From Lichtheimia corymbifera B2541 (taxonomy: Eukaryota > Mucoromycota > Mucoromycetes > Mucorales > Lichtheimiaceae), in the NCBI GenBank assembly GCA_000697475.1, contig JNEU01000920.1, forward strand, positions 1-41,461: a DNA stretch of 41,461 nucleotides. The letters run 5' to 3'. Each line of letters opens with the position of its first letter. Positions within the stretch are counted from its first letter, which is position 1. The translations under genes were made by a program, and so were the position numbers. This document shows, piece after piece, positions 32,109-41,461 of this stretch. The notes below the pieces were generated by a model. It saw nothing but the letters and a program-made list of their open reading frames with translations. It searched no databases and was not told where the DNA came from.

Positions 32109-32955
32109 ATGCACGGCATGGCCGACGAAAAGAAAAGAAAGTTCAAGATTCGCATTCGGCCATCAAAGAGAAACTACATTGGCCTCTTTTTCTCACTGGT
32201 CGGCTTCTTGTTGATCCTCTTATGCCTCGTCGGTAGTCGCACAGGCAGCGGCAAAGGTCTCCATTTTGCACGATTGATCGAACGACCTGCGGGTCCATTG
32301 ACCATATACATTGGTTGGCAAGGCTATTGCGTTGAACAAGGCAGCTTGAGCAATGTGGAATGCAGCACTGACGATGGGGTCATGATGATGCCTTTTGGTA
32401 ATGAGCGTAGCGGTGTGGCGGTGGTGGTGGTGGTAGCAGTAGTTGCCATAGCAATAGACGACTTATATCATATATATGATAGATGTGAATATAGCCGAAA
32501 AGTTCAATGAGACGTATCCACACCTGTTTGCCGATCCAGTCGAGCAAGATCCAGATTTGAACCCGGATGCACAACCGAATCCACCTCATAATCCAAAGAT
32601 TTATGCAGGATCCATTCTGTGTCTCTTGAGTGGTGGTGCAGCAACCGTCGTCGGTCTAGCATGGTGGATCTATTATCCTCAATTCCAAGACAAGAATTAC
32701 TCACGTGGTTTTCTCGCATGGATGGCAGCCGTTTTATCCTTGTTACTCGTTGCACAATCAGCTGTCATGTATCAAAACGGCATTGAACAACTCAACCTCG
32801 TTTATCCACACTTGGAAGCCATCCAAGGTCCCAATCTCGCCCTCGTCGGTGTCGCATTCGCTTGCTATGTCATTGCTGGTTATACTTATTTGCATGGTCT
32901 ATTCAACACAAGTGATGAAGAAGCAGCTCTAGGTGATGGCTATAATCCATTGTAG
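32109..32955 (+). CDS. Four-pass membrane protein, SUR7/PalI-like
   Basis: Two exons (32109-32397, 32483-32955) encode 253 residues. A basic N-terminus (DEKKRKFKIRIRPSKRN) precedes helix 1 (YIGLFFSLVGFLLILLCLVG). An outward loop then carries GWQGYC and VEC, like the Gly-rich Cys-containing first loop of SUR7/PalI/Fig1 proteins. Helices 2 to 4 follow: KIYAGSILCLLSGGAATVVG with AWWIYY, FLAWMAAVLSLLLVAQSAV, and LALVGVAFACYVIAGYTYLH. The C-terminal tail is short and acidic. Such proteins sit in plasma-membrane domains and act in endocytosis, wall stress or pH sensing. The exact subfamily is uncertain. The 85-nt intron falls just after the second Cys. ATG 32118 (ggcATGG) has a better context than 32109 and would remove three residues. 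Confidence 0.82.
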
Positions 32956-33532
32956 AATTTTTTACTCATTACATCATCATCATATTATATTCCCCCACCA
33001 ATTCCTTTGTGATGCATCATTTTCTCTCTCTCTCCCGTCCCATTGTCATCCAACATCAATCAACACTCTACCAGCAAAGTCATTTTTATATTATCACCAC
33101 TACCGTACACATGTGTCATTGTCATTTACAAGAAATACACACATCATACAACAATATACTAGAGCCACCGGCTGCATTTACACGTGATGTAACAAACATT
33201 GTCATGATCGCATGCATATCCTTTTCCTCTTCTAACGTAATGGCCCTGTTTTTCTCAAAAAGGGTGGACCCTGCTTTTTCGTTTTATGGTTGCCGGGATA
33301 CTGGTTCATCATCACATGCATATGCACTTGATCCTCATAGTAATAAACTTGGGCGTTCATGTTTAGATTTGAAAAGCGAAACTATTTTTATTGTTTTATT
33401 GCCAAACGCAATCGTATAACATGTGAAAAAAAGAGAGTGCGTGTTTTTGAAAATGAAAAAAAAAAAAACAACCTTGAATGTTGTAAGCAAGAAAACGTTT
33501 AGAACCGTTGGATGAACACACCAATTGGGCCA

Positions 33533-34884
33533 TCATTTGGAAAGTTGGGCAGGAGGGAATTCATCACGCGATGAACAATGATGGTAATACGACATGGTTG
33601 CTGGAGGAGGAAGCAACAAAGAAGTTGCTGATGTTGTTGTTGGGGCTGTTGATTGTTGTTGTTGTTGTTGTTGTTGTGTCGTGTCATTGTGAGTGAGCGT
33701 ACCATGATTGAGCTTCAAAGGAGGAGGTGGCATGACAAAAGCTGCTGCAGCCTTCATGCTTGTCGTCGTCGTGGTCGTCGTCGAGTTGATTGTACGCGAG
33801 AATGGTGGCTTCATTTGATAATCTTGTAGTGGTCGTATTAGTATTTGCAAAGAGAATAAAGTCTGATCACTTACCTGTATACATGCATGATGATGATGAT
33901 GAATGTCCTGTCGCCTTTTCATGCATAGGAGGTGATGCCATCATAGCCTCATGTTGATGAGAAGCAACAGCTGTACCGAGAAATTGTGATGGATCTTGTT
34001 CAAGTAAAGGATACAAGGCTTGTTCGATGCGGAATTTGGCGGCCAGTTGTTCTGCATGTGCAAGTGGGATCCTGATTATCATGAGTTGCAAGAAAACTTT
34101 TTTTTGTTTTGGGGGTAAGAAAAAAAAAAAGAGATAGCTTACCATACACCTTTCAGGGACATGGGCCCAACTTTTACGACAATACGACCTTTGGCGTTTT
34201 TCAGGATGCCATCTCGTTTACCACGCGATATCCCCACCACGTTCAAAAGCTTAGTTCCGTTGACCATGTTGTTATCTATACAAGTGTATGTGTGAGGAGA
34301 TCATGCAGAAAAATATACACACGCACACTCCCCCCGCCCCTTCTTTTACGATCCCACTAGGTCGGTTTTTCGTTACTACCTGCACGGCGTGTGACGCATA
34401 TGCCCTTGGCATCCACCATATAGCATGCAGTCTTTTCTTCTTCCCAAGTGGTCGTTGTCAACCGGTTATGTCTCAAAGCAAAACGACACGATGATGATCT
34501 ACTAGCGCTCTTGATTTTCCCAGTAGAAGCATGTTGTTGAAGCGTGGTGGCATCACCACTCATCAAAGCGGTATGGCCTTTGTTGTTATTGTTATTGTTG
34601 TTGTTGTTGCTGCTGCCACTACCACCGCCACCACAAGACACAGCCATGTTAGAAGAAGAAGACCAAGGGCTTGTGCTACTGATATTGTTGCCTCCAGCAC
34701 CAAGAATGATGGATGAAGTTGGAGATGGCAGTTGTTGTTGCTGCTGCTGTTGTTGTTCTTGTGATGACGGGGGTTGAGGGGTGATGGATGCAAGTGAAGG
34801 TGGTGGAGGTGCAGCATCAAAAGTTGGAGCATTGTTGGATGCTTCTGGATACATGTAATAGTTTTGATAAACGCTTTCGAGCAT
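33533..34884 (-). CDS. APSES-domain transcription factor, StuA/Efg1 type
   Basis: Four coding exons (34884-34380, 34275-34143, 34071-33875, 33822-33533) encode 374 residues. The N-terminal ~140 residues are low complexity: a PPPP segment, a 9-Gln run, Gly/Ser and a 9-Asn run. The APSES (KilA-N-like) DNA-binding domain spans ~145-245: [20 protein letters not shown], then [46 protein letters not shown], then [13 protein letters not shown] and ALYPLL. This is the fungal family controlling morphogenesis, sporulation and dimorphism. The C-terminus has His/Ser, Thr and Gln tracts. Three introns have matching phases, two of them within the APSES domain. A leader intron (34984-34887) with donor gtaagc and acceptor cctatag probably precedes the ATG. 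ATG 34947 in the same frame would lie inside that intron. Confidence 0.93.
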
Positions 34885-34984
34885 AGCTATAGGGTGGGGG
34901 AGATTGATGGGACCCCCAATAAACAGTATGCAAAATGAGCTCAACATGCACGTATATATTTACCATGATAAAGATGCAGCTTAC

Positions 34985-35921
34985 CTTGTTGTTTGATATA
35001 AAATGAGATGTGTATATATGTGTGTGCACGATCTTCAAAAAGAAAGAAAGAAAAAGAGCAAGGAAGAAAGAAAACAGGAAACGCCCTTTTTAAGCAGCAA
35101 TTATATATAGTCCTTCTAAACATGTACAGTCATTGTTTATTCTTGCAGCAACCACTTTTTGTTCCCTTTTATTACCTTTGGACCACCAAATCAATGCATA
35201 AAGTGCAGTAATCGCATCGTGGATATTATGCTTTACCAAAAGGCAGTACAAAGAATCCTTGTATAGATCAAGTTCCATCAGGCTGTCGCCGCCGCTGCTG
35301 AAAGTAACCTTCTGGGCTCTTGATGAATGTAAAGGTCCAATGTTGCAAACGACGAAGCTGCTATATATTAAGCAGTGACATTCTGCCGATCTATAACTTT
35401 CCATCAGGAGAGTGTTGTTTTAGGTGGATCATGCTGCAACTTTTTTTTTCTTGACGTATGCAGAGTTGTTCTTTTGTTGTCATGTCTGATCTATTTTATC
35501 ATACATATCTCCTCGTGTGTTGTGCATGTCCAATGCGAATGCTCGAAAAAGGCACCTGTACTTTATTTTCAACCCCCATGTTATAAACGATGATAAACGA
35601 CATTGTAACGATCGATCTGGAAAGAACGACCACATGGTGCATGTGGATATGCACATGTCATCATCGCACGTGATGATCAGTGATGTGAAGACCAATGTTA
35701 TAATTCAAGTAGTAACAATATTTTTATTGTACTAGTATGTAATGTTTGATGATGATAGATAATAGTAAGCGATGATGTTGTATAAAGGGATATACTGACA
35801 CTGATGCAGCTTCAAGTTGACATTATGCGCTTTGAGATACTCCGCCTAGTTGCAAGCTTTTTTTGGCTGCTGTTCCAGGAACGATTCATTTCTCTTTCCC
35901 ACTTTTTTGCTGTTGTTCACT
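34985..35921. other. Divergent intergenic region between APSES and dynein genes
   Basis: This carries both promoters. The minus side has a purine-rich stretch near 35038-35075 (CT-rich in the APSES transcript). The plus side has a TATA box at 35781. No other gene is recognised. Confidence 0.45.
35780..35788 (+). promoter_or_regulatory. TATA box of the dynein light intermediate chain gene
   Basis: The sequence gtataaagg lies about 140 nt before the ATG at 35922 and is followed by a T/C-rich leader. The distance allows a leader of roughly 110 nt. Confidence 0.45.
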
Positions 35922-38158
35922 ATGACTGTTGCGTTACCTGACGGCGACAAGACAGGCTTGTTCCCATCCAATATACCCACCCAAAGCCAGTCGACAACCT
36001 CCACTCCATCAGGCACAGCGACTCAAACCAATGGTGCCGAAAAGGATGAAATCTGGTCGTCCATTCTCAAAGGTGTCGCATCCTCCAAAATGGTCCCTAC
36101 CAAAAACGTCCTTGTGTTAGGTAACTCCTCTATCTATCTATAAACACCTCTTCGCATTCCTTACTCATTGGTATTGAATATGTAGGTGACTCGAGTTGTG
36201 GCAAGTCTACACTGATTCACTACCTCAAGCACGATCCGGGTCCGCTTGCTCCCAAACCTACGACTGATGATGTAGCTGCTTCGTCTTCTTTTGGTGTTAA
36301 TCCTCCTAGCTACGCGCACGTGTCTGTGGACAATCTCGACGAGGATGTGACCAATACTCTTGCCTTGGGGTATACGTTTGCCGATGTGCACGATGAGGAT
36401 AATGAAGGTGAGTAGTAAGCAGACTACGTGCGTGCATGTTTTTAGTAAACATCCTATTCCGACATAGCCATTGCTCGTCTCGGCATGTATCAACTTGGTT
36501 TATCTGCACCCGAGTACCTCCCTCTACTTCGATTTGCACTCAACTCGGAAACATTGGCCGATTCTTTGGTGATCATTGCTCTCGACTGGACGCGTCCTTG
36601 GAAGTTTTTGGAATCATTTCAACGTTGGATCCAAGTATTGCAACAAGTCATTGATGATATCTGTAAACAAGGCAGTGCTGGTGAATCATGGAGTCGAGGA
36701 AAAGCAGTGGTAGATGAATTGCGTGAAAAAGGTATAAAGGATTGATGCATGATCTCTATACACTTTTACTGACATGTCGATCCTTAGTGGAACATTATCT
36801 GCAAACCTATACTGAACCTACACAAAATACGCTCAATGGTTACACCATGGTTGCTTCCACTTCCACAAGCTCAGTCCCTTCAACACCTGTGGTTTCGACT
36901 CCCTTGGTCACTACCACTACTCAAGCTGATCAAGTCACCCTTCCACTCACACAAGGTTGTCTTACTACCAATCTTGGTGTTCCAATCGTCATTGTTTGCT
37001 GCAAGGTAAGTTATCTTATTTTCTTATGATACCGCACCAAAACTTACTTGTATTATTATAGAGCGATGTTCTTAACATGTTGGAGCAAACGCAAGATTAC
37101 AAGGAAGAGCAGTTTGATTATATTCAACAGACCTTGCGTTGTGTATGCATGAAATGTAAGTAGGGATACGTTGGGTTTGAGCGGCATAAATCTAATCTCT
37201 GGATTGTAGATGGTGCTGCTATGTTTTACACTTCCACCTTGCATCCATACACCTTCCACAACTTGAGACAGTATATTTTGCATCGCTTGCTTACGACCAA
37301 CACCAAGGCATATCCATTTAATCTCAAGGCTCAAGTGATTGAACGTGACTCTGTGCTTGTACCAGCAGGATGGGATTCATGGGGCAAGATTCGGGTGTTG
37401 CGAGAGGGATTCGATTGTGAGGAGGTGCACCAAGAATGGGATGCCGATATGGAAGCTATTATGGATCGTCAACAACCTGGTGCTCATGGTGCTCGTGGTG
37501 TGTATGAAGAAGTGATACCCGATCCAGAAACAGTGGAACAACCTCTTAATATATCCCCTCCCGTCACTTGTGAGGATGAACAAGTCTTTTTCGAACGCCA
37601 TCATGAAACCTTGCGACCTGCAAGACGTCCAGAAGGCACAGCGAATAAGGCACGATCTGGAAGCATATCAGCACGCCCCAGTGTGGTCGGTCCTATCAAC
37701 ATGTCACAGGCATCGATTGAATTGGTGGATAATGCAGATGCAGGACGATCATTACGACATAAGGTATATATCATGGGCTGCGGTAGGCATGAATAAATGC
37801 GTGGCGGCTCATTCATTGTGTATGTATATAGGATTCATTTTCCAAGGCACAAGGTGCAAGGTCGTCTCCACAAGTGGACCCCATTCAAACATCCGTGGAT
37901 GGTGCTGGAGCAGGTGCAGGTGCTGGCAATTCTGTTCATGGCAACGATATGGCATCCAATCAAGCTATTGCTAGCTTCTTCCAATCATTGCTGCAACGCA
38001 AGACGACTGGATCAGGTGGTGGATCGCCTACTGCAACAACACCAGGCATGGGCTTACCTATGGGTGAACAAACAGGCACCGGTCGACGAAACACCATTAG
38101 CAAAAAGGAAGTGCATCGTGAATTGGATCGCATGCGTCAATTTGTAAACAAGCAATGA
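35922..38158 (+). CDS. Cytoplasmic dynein light intermediate chain
   Basis: Seven exons (35922-36120, 36186-36407, 36468-36731, 36788-37005, 37062-37155, 37210-37763, 37832-38158) encode 625 residues. After a Ser/Thr-rich start comes DEIWSSILKGVASSK and an intact P-loop GDSSCGKST (67-75), split by intron 1. Next are TLALGYTFADVHDED, then LNSETLADSLVIIALDWTRPWKFLESFQRW, the insert VEHYLQTYTEP, LTTNLGVPIVIVCCKSD, and the GTPase-like end YGAAMFYTSTLHPYTFHNL with VPAGWDSWGKI. These are the family's Ras-like core motifs. The C-terminal ~150 residues form the adaptor-binding, mostly disordered tail (GAGAGAG, IASFFQSLLQRK, a final basic helix). The protein joins the dynein motor to cargo adaptors and is needed for nuclear and organelle transport in hyphae. 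All phases agree. Confidence 0.96.
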
Positions 38159-38538
38159 AATAGTCCATTATATCTTTTTTTCTTCTGTTCCCCCCCCCCA
38201 CACACACACCCATCTTTTATACATATATAAAACATGCCAATACCAGTGATTTATGAAACTTGTATCATCTTCATGAATGTAACAGGGGGCGTGTACAGTA
38301 TTGATCATGCATTAAACCTTTATATACGAGTCAAACGCGTAACAGGCTTGTGTAACCCTTCAAACATGACGATCCTGATCAACGATCCTAAAGCGTGAGC
38401 CACTGCATTACTGTTTTATATTTGATCTTTGCCTTTCTTCGATTTAAAAGGGCATACGTATCATAGCAACCGACGCAAAAACAATTACCCGAATACGATG
38501 AAGTAAAAGATAACACCACTACATTGTGGAGTTAGCTA
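38159..38538. other. 3' flank of the dynein gene and tRNA terminator region
   Basis: A C8-10 run leading into a CA repeat lies at about 38191-38210 in the dynein 3' untranslated region. Minus-strand TTTT (plus aaaa at 38505-38508), about 31 nt past the tRNA 3' end, may be the Pol III terminator. Nothing else is seen. Confidence 0.45.
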
Positions 38539-38612
38539 GCCCCTACTGGGACTCGAACCCAGAATCGCCGGTTTAGAAGACCGGCGCCTTAGTCCAATTG
38601 GGCCATAAGGGC
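38539..38612 (-). tRNA. tRNA-Arg (anticodon UCU)
   Basis: This 74-nt gene folds as a cloverleaf on the minus strand. The acceptor stem is GCCCTTA with TAGGGGC (one G-U pair). The anticodon stem is CCGGT/ACCGG around the loop CTTCTAA, so the anticodon is TCT, reading AGA. The T arm is CTGGG-TTCGAGT-CCCAG, and the B box GGTTCGAGTCC is intact. No intron interrupts the anticodon loop, and CCA is not encoded, as expected for a eukaryote. A retrotransposon begins about 10 bp beyond its 5' end. Confidence 0.95.
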
Positions 38613-38622
38613 TTCGCTCATT

Positions 38623-39008
38623 TGTCGTGGCGGCGAGCGGTAATAGCCCTGAGAATTTCCTTTACTGCACGGTTTGCTGGCTCAAGGACGTGACGCTGGC
38701 TGAAATTGAATTCTTTCAAAAGTTTTTGGAATACCGACGGCGGCCTTGACTCCCACATTCCCTTCACCTCTCCCTTTTCCCCTGCTGGCTACCTTTTTGC
38801 ATATATTATCTTCACTTCTTTTACTCTTTCGTATTTATTGCTTTTCATCACATTCCAATTATTATATATAAATACCCAGTAGTTTTCTATGAATAAAGGA
38901 CAATCATCTATCGATCTCACTTACCTTTTTATCAATCTCTCATCGTGTTTGTGCTTGTGGGCAAACTTTCAAGGCTGATTTGAGCTGGTTTCTATTATAA
39001 GCAAGACA
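38623..39008 (+). repeat. Probable 5' LTR (TGTC...GACA)
   Basis: The 386-bp segment begins TGTCG and ends AAGACA, giving a 4-bp terminal inverted repeat. It holds a TATA box (tatatataaata, about 38863-38874) and an AATAAA signal at 38892-38897, the usual U3/R layout. Only one LTR is in the window, so the boundaries are unproven. An alternative end lies just before the TGGTAGC word at 39040. Confidence 0.5.
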
Positions 39009-39039
39009 ATCAGGGATTAACAAGTACGAACACGATAAC

Positions 39040-39046
39040 TGGTAGC
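39040..39046 (+). other. Candidate primer binding site
   Basis: TGGTAGC would pair with the 3' end GCTACCA of a tRNA, such as fungal initiator tRNA-Met. The match is only seven bases, it sits 31 bp after the proposed LTR end, and it lies directly before the gag ATG, so it is tentative. Another candidate is atcaggg (39009-39015) right after the LTR, which matches part of an initiator tRNA anticodon arm. Confidence 0.25.
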
Positions 39047-39048
39047 TG

Positions 39049-39978
39049 ATGACAGAACGAAATTCACCCATGGATCAAGACCAAGACCATACGTATCAGC
39101 AAGTACGTCAAGAAGGAACACACATGCAGCCAACTGTGGAGCAAAATGCATTATGGGCGATGATGCATTCGTTGCGTACAGTGGTGGATGAGCTGCAACA
39201 GACAAGGCCACAACGTCAAGGAATGAGCGGTGGTGTACGGCCTCCAAAACCCGAATGCTACAATGGCAAGAGAAATGCACAGGCCATTGAATCGTGGTTG
39301 TTTATGGTGAAAACATACTGCAATTTGGCGACTGTCGTTGGTGAGGAGGCAAGAGTTGAATATGCGACAACTTTGTTGCGTGGTGATGCTGTGAAGTGGT
39401 GGCGACAACTTGTTTATAATCGACCTGAGGAAGTGCCAAAGACTTGGGAAGATTTTTCGAATGCCTTGCGTAAGGCGTTCAGACCAAGATTGACACCTCA
39501 AATGACTCGCATGCGTTTGGATCGACTCAAGCATCGTGGTGGCAACATTGAGGAGTTTACGAACGAATTCCGTGACGCCATGATGGATGTGGAGGAGATG
39601 TCGCTTGATGATGCTTTGTTTTTCTTCTACAAGGCATTGAAACCAGGTTGTGCAGAATTTGTCATGGAACACCAGCATGAGATTAAGGAAATGGAAGATG
39701 CATACACCTTTGCAGAATTCCATGAGTCGGCAAGGGAAAATTCTCGTGCAATCCGTGATTATTCTGGCCGCAACAATCATTCTCGTTGGCATCAACCACA
39801 GTCATATGTGCCCAGTACACCAACGCCAATGGAACTTGACTATGTGAAACCGACAACAAGAGCATTTGGTGGCAAGTGTTTTAAGTGTGGTGAACGTGGC
39901 CATATGAAACGAGATTGCAAGAATCGCAAGCGTCAAGCTGAAGAAGCCAAACAGGATTTTGGCAAGGCGCATGCGTAG
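39049..39978 (+). CDS. gag: Gag-like capsid/nucleocapsid protein of the retroelement
   Basis: A 309-residue frame from the first ATG after the LTR. The middle carries a retrotransposon Gag domain: [36 protein letters not shown], then [15 protein letters not shown] and [21 protein letters not shown] zinc knuckle [14 protein letters not shown] (bases 39877-39918) lies near the C-terminus, followed by a basic tail. The protein would build the virus-like particle and bind the element RNA. It is intact, ending TAG, and overlaps the pol frame, which is open from 39942. Confidence 0.93.
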   Translation: MTERNSPMDQDQDHTYQQVRQEGTHMQPTVEQNALWAMMHSLRTVVDELQQTRPQRQGMSGGVRPPKPECYNGKRNAQAIESWLFMVKTYCNLATVVGEEARVEYATTLLRGDAVKWWRQLVYNRPEEVPKTWEDFSNALRKAFRPRLTPQMTRMRLDRLKHRGGNIEEFTNEFRDAMMDVEEMSLDDALFFFYKALKPGCAEFVMEHQHEIKEMEDAYTFAEFHESARENSRAIRDYSGRNNHSRWHQPQSYVPSTPTPMELDYVKPTTRAFGGKCFKCGERGHMKRDCKNRKRQAEEAKQDFGKAHA

Positions 39979-39992
39979 GTGCGGGGTCTCGT

Positions 39993-41461
39993 ATGCGCAA
40001 ACTGCAATCCCCAGTTATGGAAAAATCAAGGTCGCTGAAGAATGAAGGGATTCAGGAGCAAGACAATCATTCTTCAGTGGGGCTGATCTCAAGGCAAGCC
40101 GTAGTCGAGGGTGATCAGCACAGTGTTGATGCAGTCCCAAAAGCTCACACTGAGGTGTCAAGACTACGCAAGGATGTCAATCGGCTTGAAGGATTATATA
40201 CAAGTAGTCCTGGTGGCGAGTCGTTGCCTCTGTATCGTGGTGTTTGCAAGGATGAGGTGTTTGCTGCTTTGTTGGATTCTGGTGCCAGTACAAGCTATAT
40301 TTCAACAAGGCTGGGTCACAAGTTTCCTTTGCAAAGGATGGATCCACGTGAGGTGCACACAGCTGGTGGCAAGAAACTGGAAGTCAAAGAGCGTGCAAAA
40401 ATCGATTTTGTGTTGGGCGAATGCAAGATGTCGATTGATGCATATGTTCTGGATATGGGCTTTGATATGGTGCTTGGGCGTAACTGGCTGGCAAAATACA
40501 ACCCACAGACTGATTGGGAGACCGATGCTTGGATGATCAAGAAGGATGACAAGACATATACGATCAAGCCGGAGAAGTACCTTGGCCAATCTGGGTTGGA
40601 GTATCTATTATCACACAAGCAAGTTAACAAGGCTGTCAAATCAGAGGGGGTGGAATTCATTTACCTGCTACACCCGGAACCTGAGGAGAAAGACAAGCCT
40701 GGTGCGATGATGCAAGATTTGGTGCAGGAATTCAGTGATGTGTTTCGAGACGATCTACCTCCTGGTCTGCCTCCTGATCGTGGTGTCGAACATGTCATTG
40801 AAACAGGCAATGCTGTACCAGTATCCAAACAACCGTACAAGATGTCACCTGCCGAGTTAGTTGAACTAAGGAGGCAGCTTGACGAATTGTTGAGGTTGGG
40901 TCTTATAGAGCCGAGTTCATCACCATGGGGGGCACCCATTCTATTCGTCAAGAAAAAGGATGGCTCCATGAGAATGTGTGTGGACTATAGAGCTCTCAAC
41001 AAGCTCACCATTCGCAATAAGTACCCATTGCCACGGATCGATGAGTGCTTGGAGCAGTTGAAAGGGGCGTCATATTTCTCAAGTCTTGATCTCAAATCCG
41101 GTTATCATCAAGTCCGTATTAGTGCAAAGGATGTTCCCAAGACGGCTATGAATTGTCGATATGGTCAGTTTAGTTGGCGAGTATTACCATTTGGATTGTG
41201 TAATAGTCCACCTACCTTCCAAGCAATGGTAAATCGCATACTGGCTGAATATATTGATCGATTTGTATTGGTGTATGTCGACGATATCCTTATTTTCAGT
41301 CGTTCGGAGGAGGAGCACAAGGAGCACGTACGTCTGGTGTTGGAGAAGTTGAGAGAAGCCAAGCTATACGCGAATTTCAAGAAGTGTGATTTTGGCAAAA
41401 GAGAGATTGAGTTCCTTGGTTTCCGCGTATCGGTGGATGGTATTCTCCCAGCAAGCAGTAA
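39993..41461 (+). CDS. pol: Pol polyprotein: protease and reverse transcriptase, partial
   Basis: The -1 frame relative to gag is open from 39942 to the window end. The first ATG in it is 39993, 15 nt after the gag stop. A retropepsin-type aspartic protease has [12 protein letters not shown] (catalytic DSGA at 40275-40286) and MVLGRNWL. Reverse transcriptase follows: the lead-in [20 protein letters not shown], then [61 protein letters not shown] and the catalytic YVDD (41274-41285). The frame ends at the window edge just after FLGF, before RNase H and integrase. Expression may be by -1 frameshift or by re-initiation at 39993. There are no internal stops, so the copy may be functional. Confidence 0.93.
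   Translation, partial: MRKLQSPVMEKSRSLKNEGIQEQDNHSSVGLISRQAVVEGDQHSVDAVPKAHTEVSRLRKDVNRLEGLYTSSPGGESLPLYRGVCKDEVFAALLDSGASTSYISTRLGHKFPLQRMDPREVHTAGGKKLEVKERAKIDFVLGECKMSIDAYVLDMGFDMVLGRNWLAKYNPQTDWETDAWMIKKDDKTYTIKPEKYLGQSGLEYLLSHKQVNKAVKSEGVEFIYLLHPEPEEKDKPGAMMQDLVQEFSDVFRDDLPPGLPPDRGVEHVIETGNAVPVSKQPYKMSPAELVELRRQLDELLRLGLIEPSSSPWGAPILFVKKKDGSMRMCVDYRALNKLTIRNKYPLPRIDECLEQLKGASYFSSLDLKSGYHQVRISAKDVPKTAMNCRYGQFSWRVLPFGLCNSPPTFQAMVNRILAEYIDRFVLVYVDDILIFSRSEEEHKEHVRLVLEKLREAKLYANFKKCDFGKREIEFLGFRVSVDGILPASS

Larger units (their letters stand above)
38623..41461 (+). mobile_element. Ty3/gypsy LTR retrotransposon, truncated by the window end
   Basis: The order is a probable 5' LTR, then gag with a CCHC knuckle, then aspartic protease and reverse transcriptase in the -1 frame. 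The RT sequence ([22 protein letters not shown], and the linker before RT) is typical of the Ty3/gypsy group. All frames present are intact, so the copy looks recent. RNase H, integrase and the 3' LTR lie beyond the window. Insertion beside a tRNA gene resembles Pol III-directed Ty3 integration. Confidence 0.9.

Overview
The window is nuclear DNA of a filamentous fungus, most likely an early-diverging Mucoromycota species (Mucorales-like). The evidence is that nearly every gene is split by short introns (about 40-100 nt, GT...AG, often with a CTAAC/CTNAC-like branch point), that promoters carry TATA boxes and CT-rich leaders just before the ATG, and that there is a dynein light intermediate chain, a StuA/Efg1-type APSES factor, a Rua1-type regulator and a Ty3/gypsy element beside a eukaryotic tRNA. 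The genus assignment is inference. All gene models were spliced by hand; exon phases were checked for consistency, but there is no transcript support.

Positions 1-10,400 form a repeat-rich, gene-poor block. It contains a family of fold-back (inverted-repeat) elements in several states: clean palindromes at 3080-3523 and 9812-10268, a larger palindrome at about 9180-9885, arm fragments, and a copy with a non-palindromic core that is also found at 1233-1640. A seven-copy tandem array (6011-7782, about 259 bp unit) carries intron-like splice signals in its units. A small three-exon gene for a mitochondrial-looking membrane protein (4449-4925) sits between the repeats.

Positions 10,600-38,600 are ordinary gene-dense euchromatin with twelve genes. 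In order they are: an orphan nuclear-looking protein (+), an allantoate/nicotinate-permease-type MFS transporter (+), an RGS domain fused to an AIF/FSP1-type FAD oxidoreductase (+), an RS-rich RRM protein (-), tubulin folding cofactor B (-), dipeptidyl peptidase III (-), a Rua1-type transcription regulator (-), an AT-hook protein (+), an ABHD11-like hydrolase (+), a SUR7/PalI-like four-pass membrane protein (+), an APSES transcription factor (-) and a dynein light intermediate chain (+). These are mostly unrelated housekeeping or regulatory genes, and I see no operon-like pathway. Two microtubule genes (cofactor B and dynein LIC) and three DNA-binding regulators rich in Q/N/S/P tracts share the interval, which may be coincidence.

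Positions 38,539-41,461 hold a tRNA-Arg(UCU) on the minus strand. Starting only about 10 bp beyond its 5' end is a Ty3/gypsy LTR retrotransposon: probable 5' LTR, gag with a zinc knuckle, then protease and reverse transcriptase in the -1 frame, open at the window edge. This placement resembles the Pol III-targeted integration known for yeast Ty3.

The most noteworthy observations are the RGS-FAD oxidoreductase fusion, a dipeptidyl peptidase III whose zinc motif is one residue shorter than the family's hexapeptide, the tandem array of intron-like units, the layered fold-back repeats, and the tRNA-adjacent retroelement.
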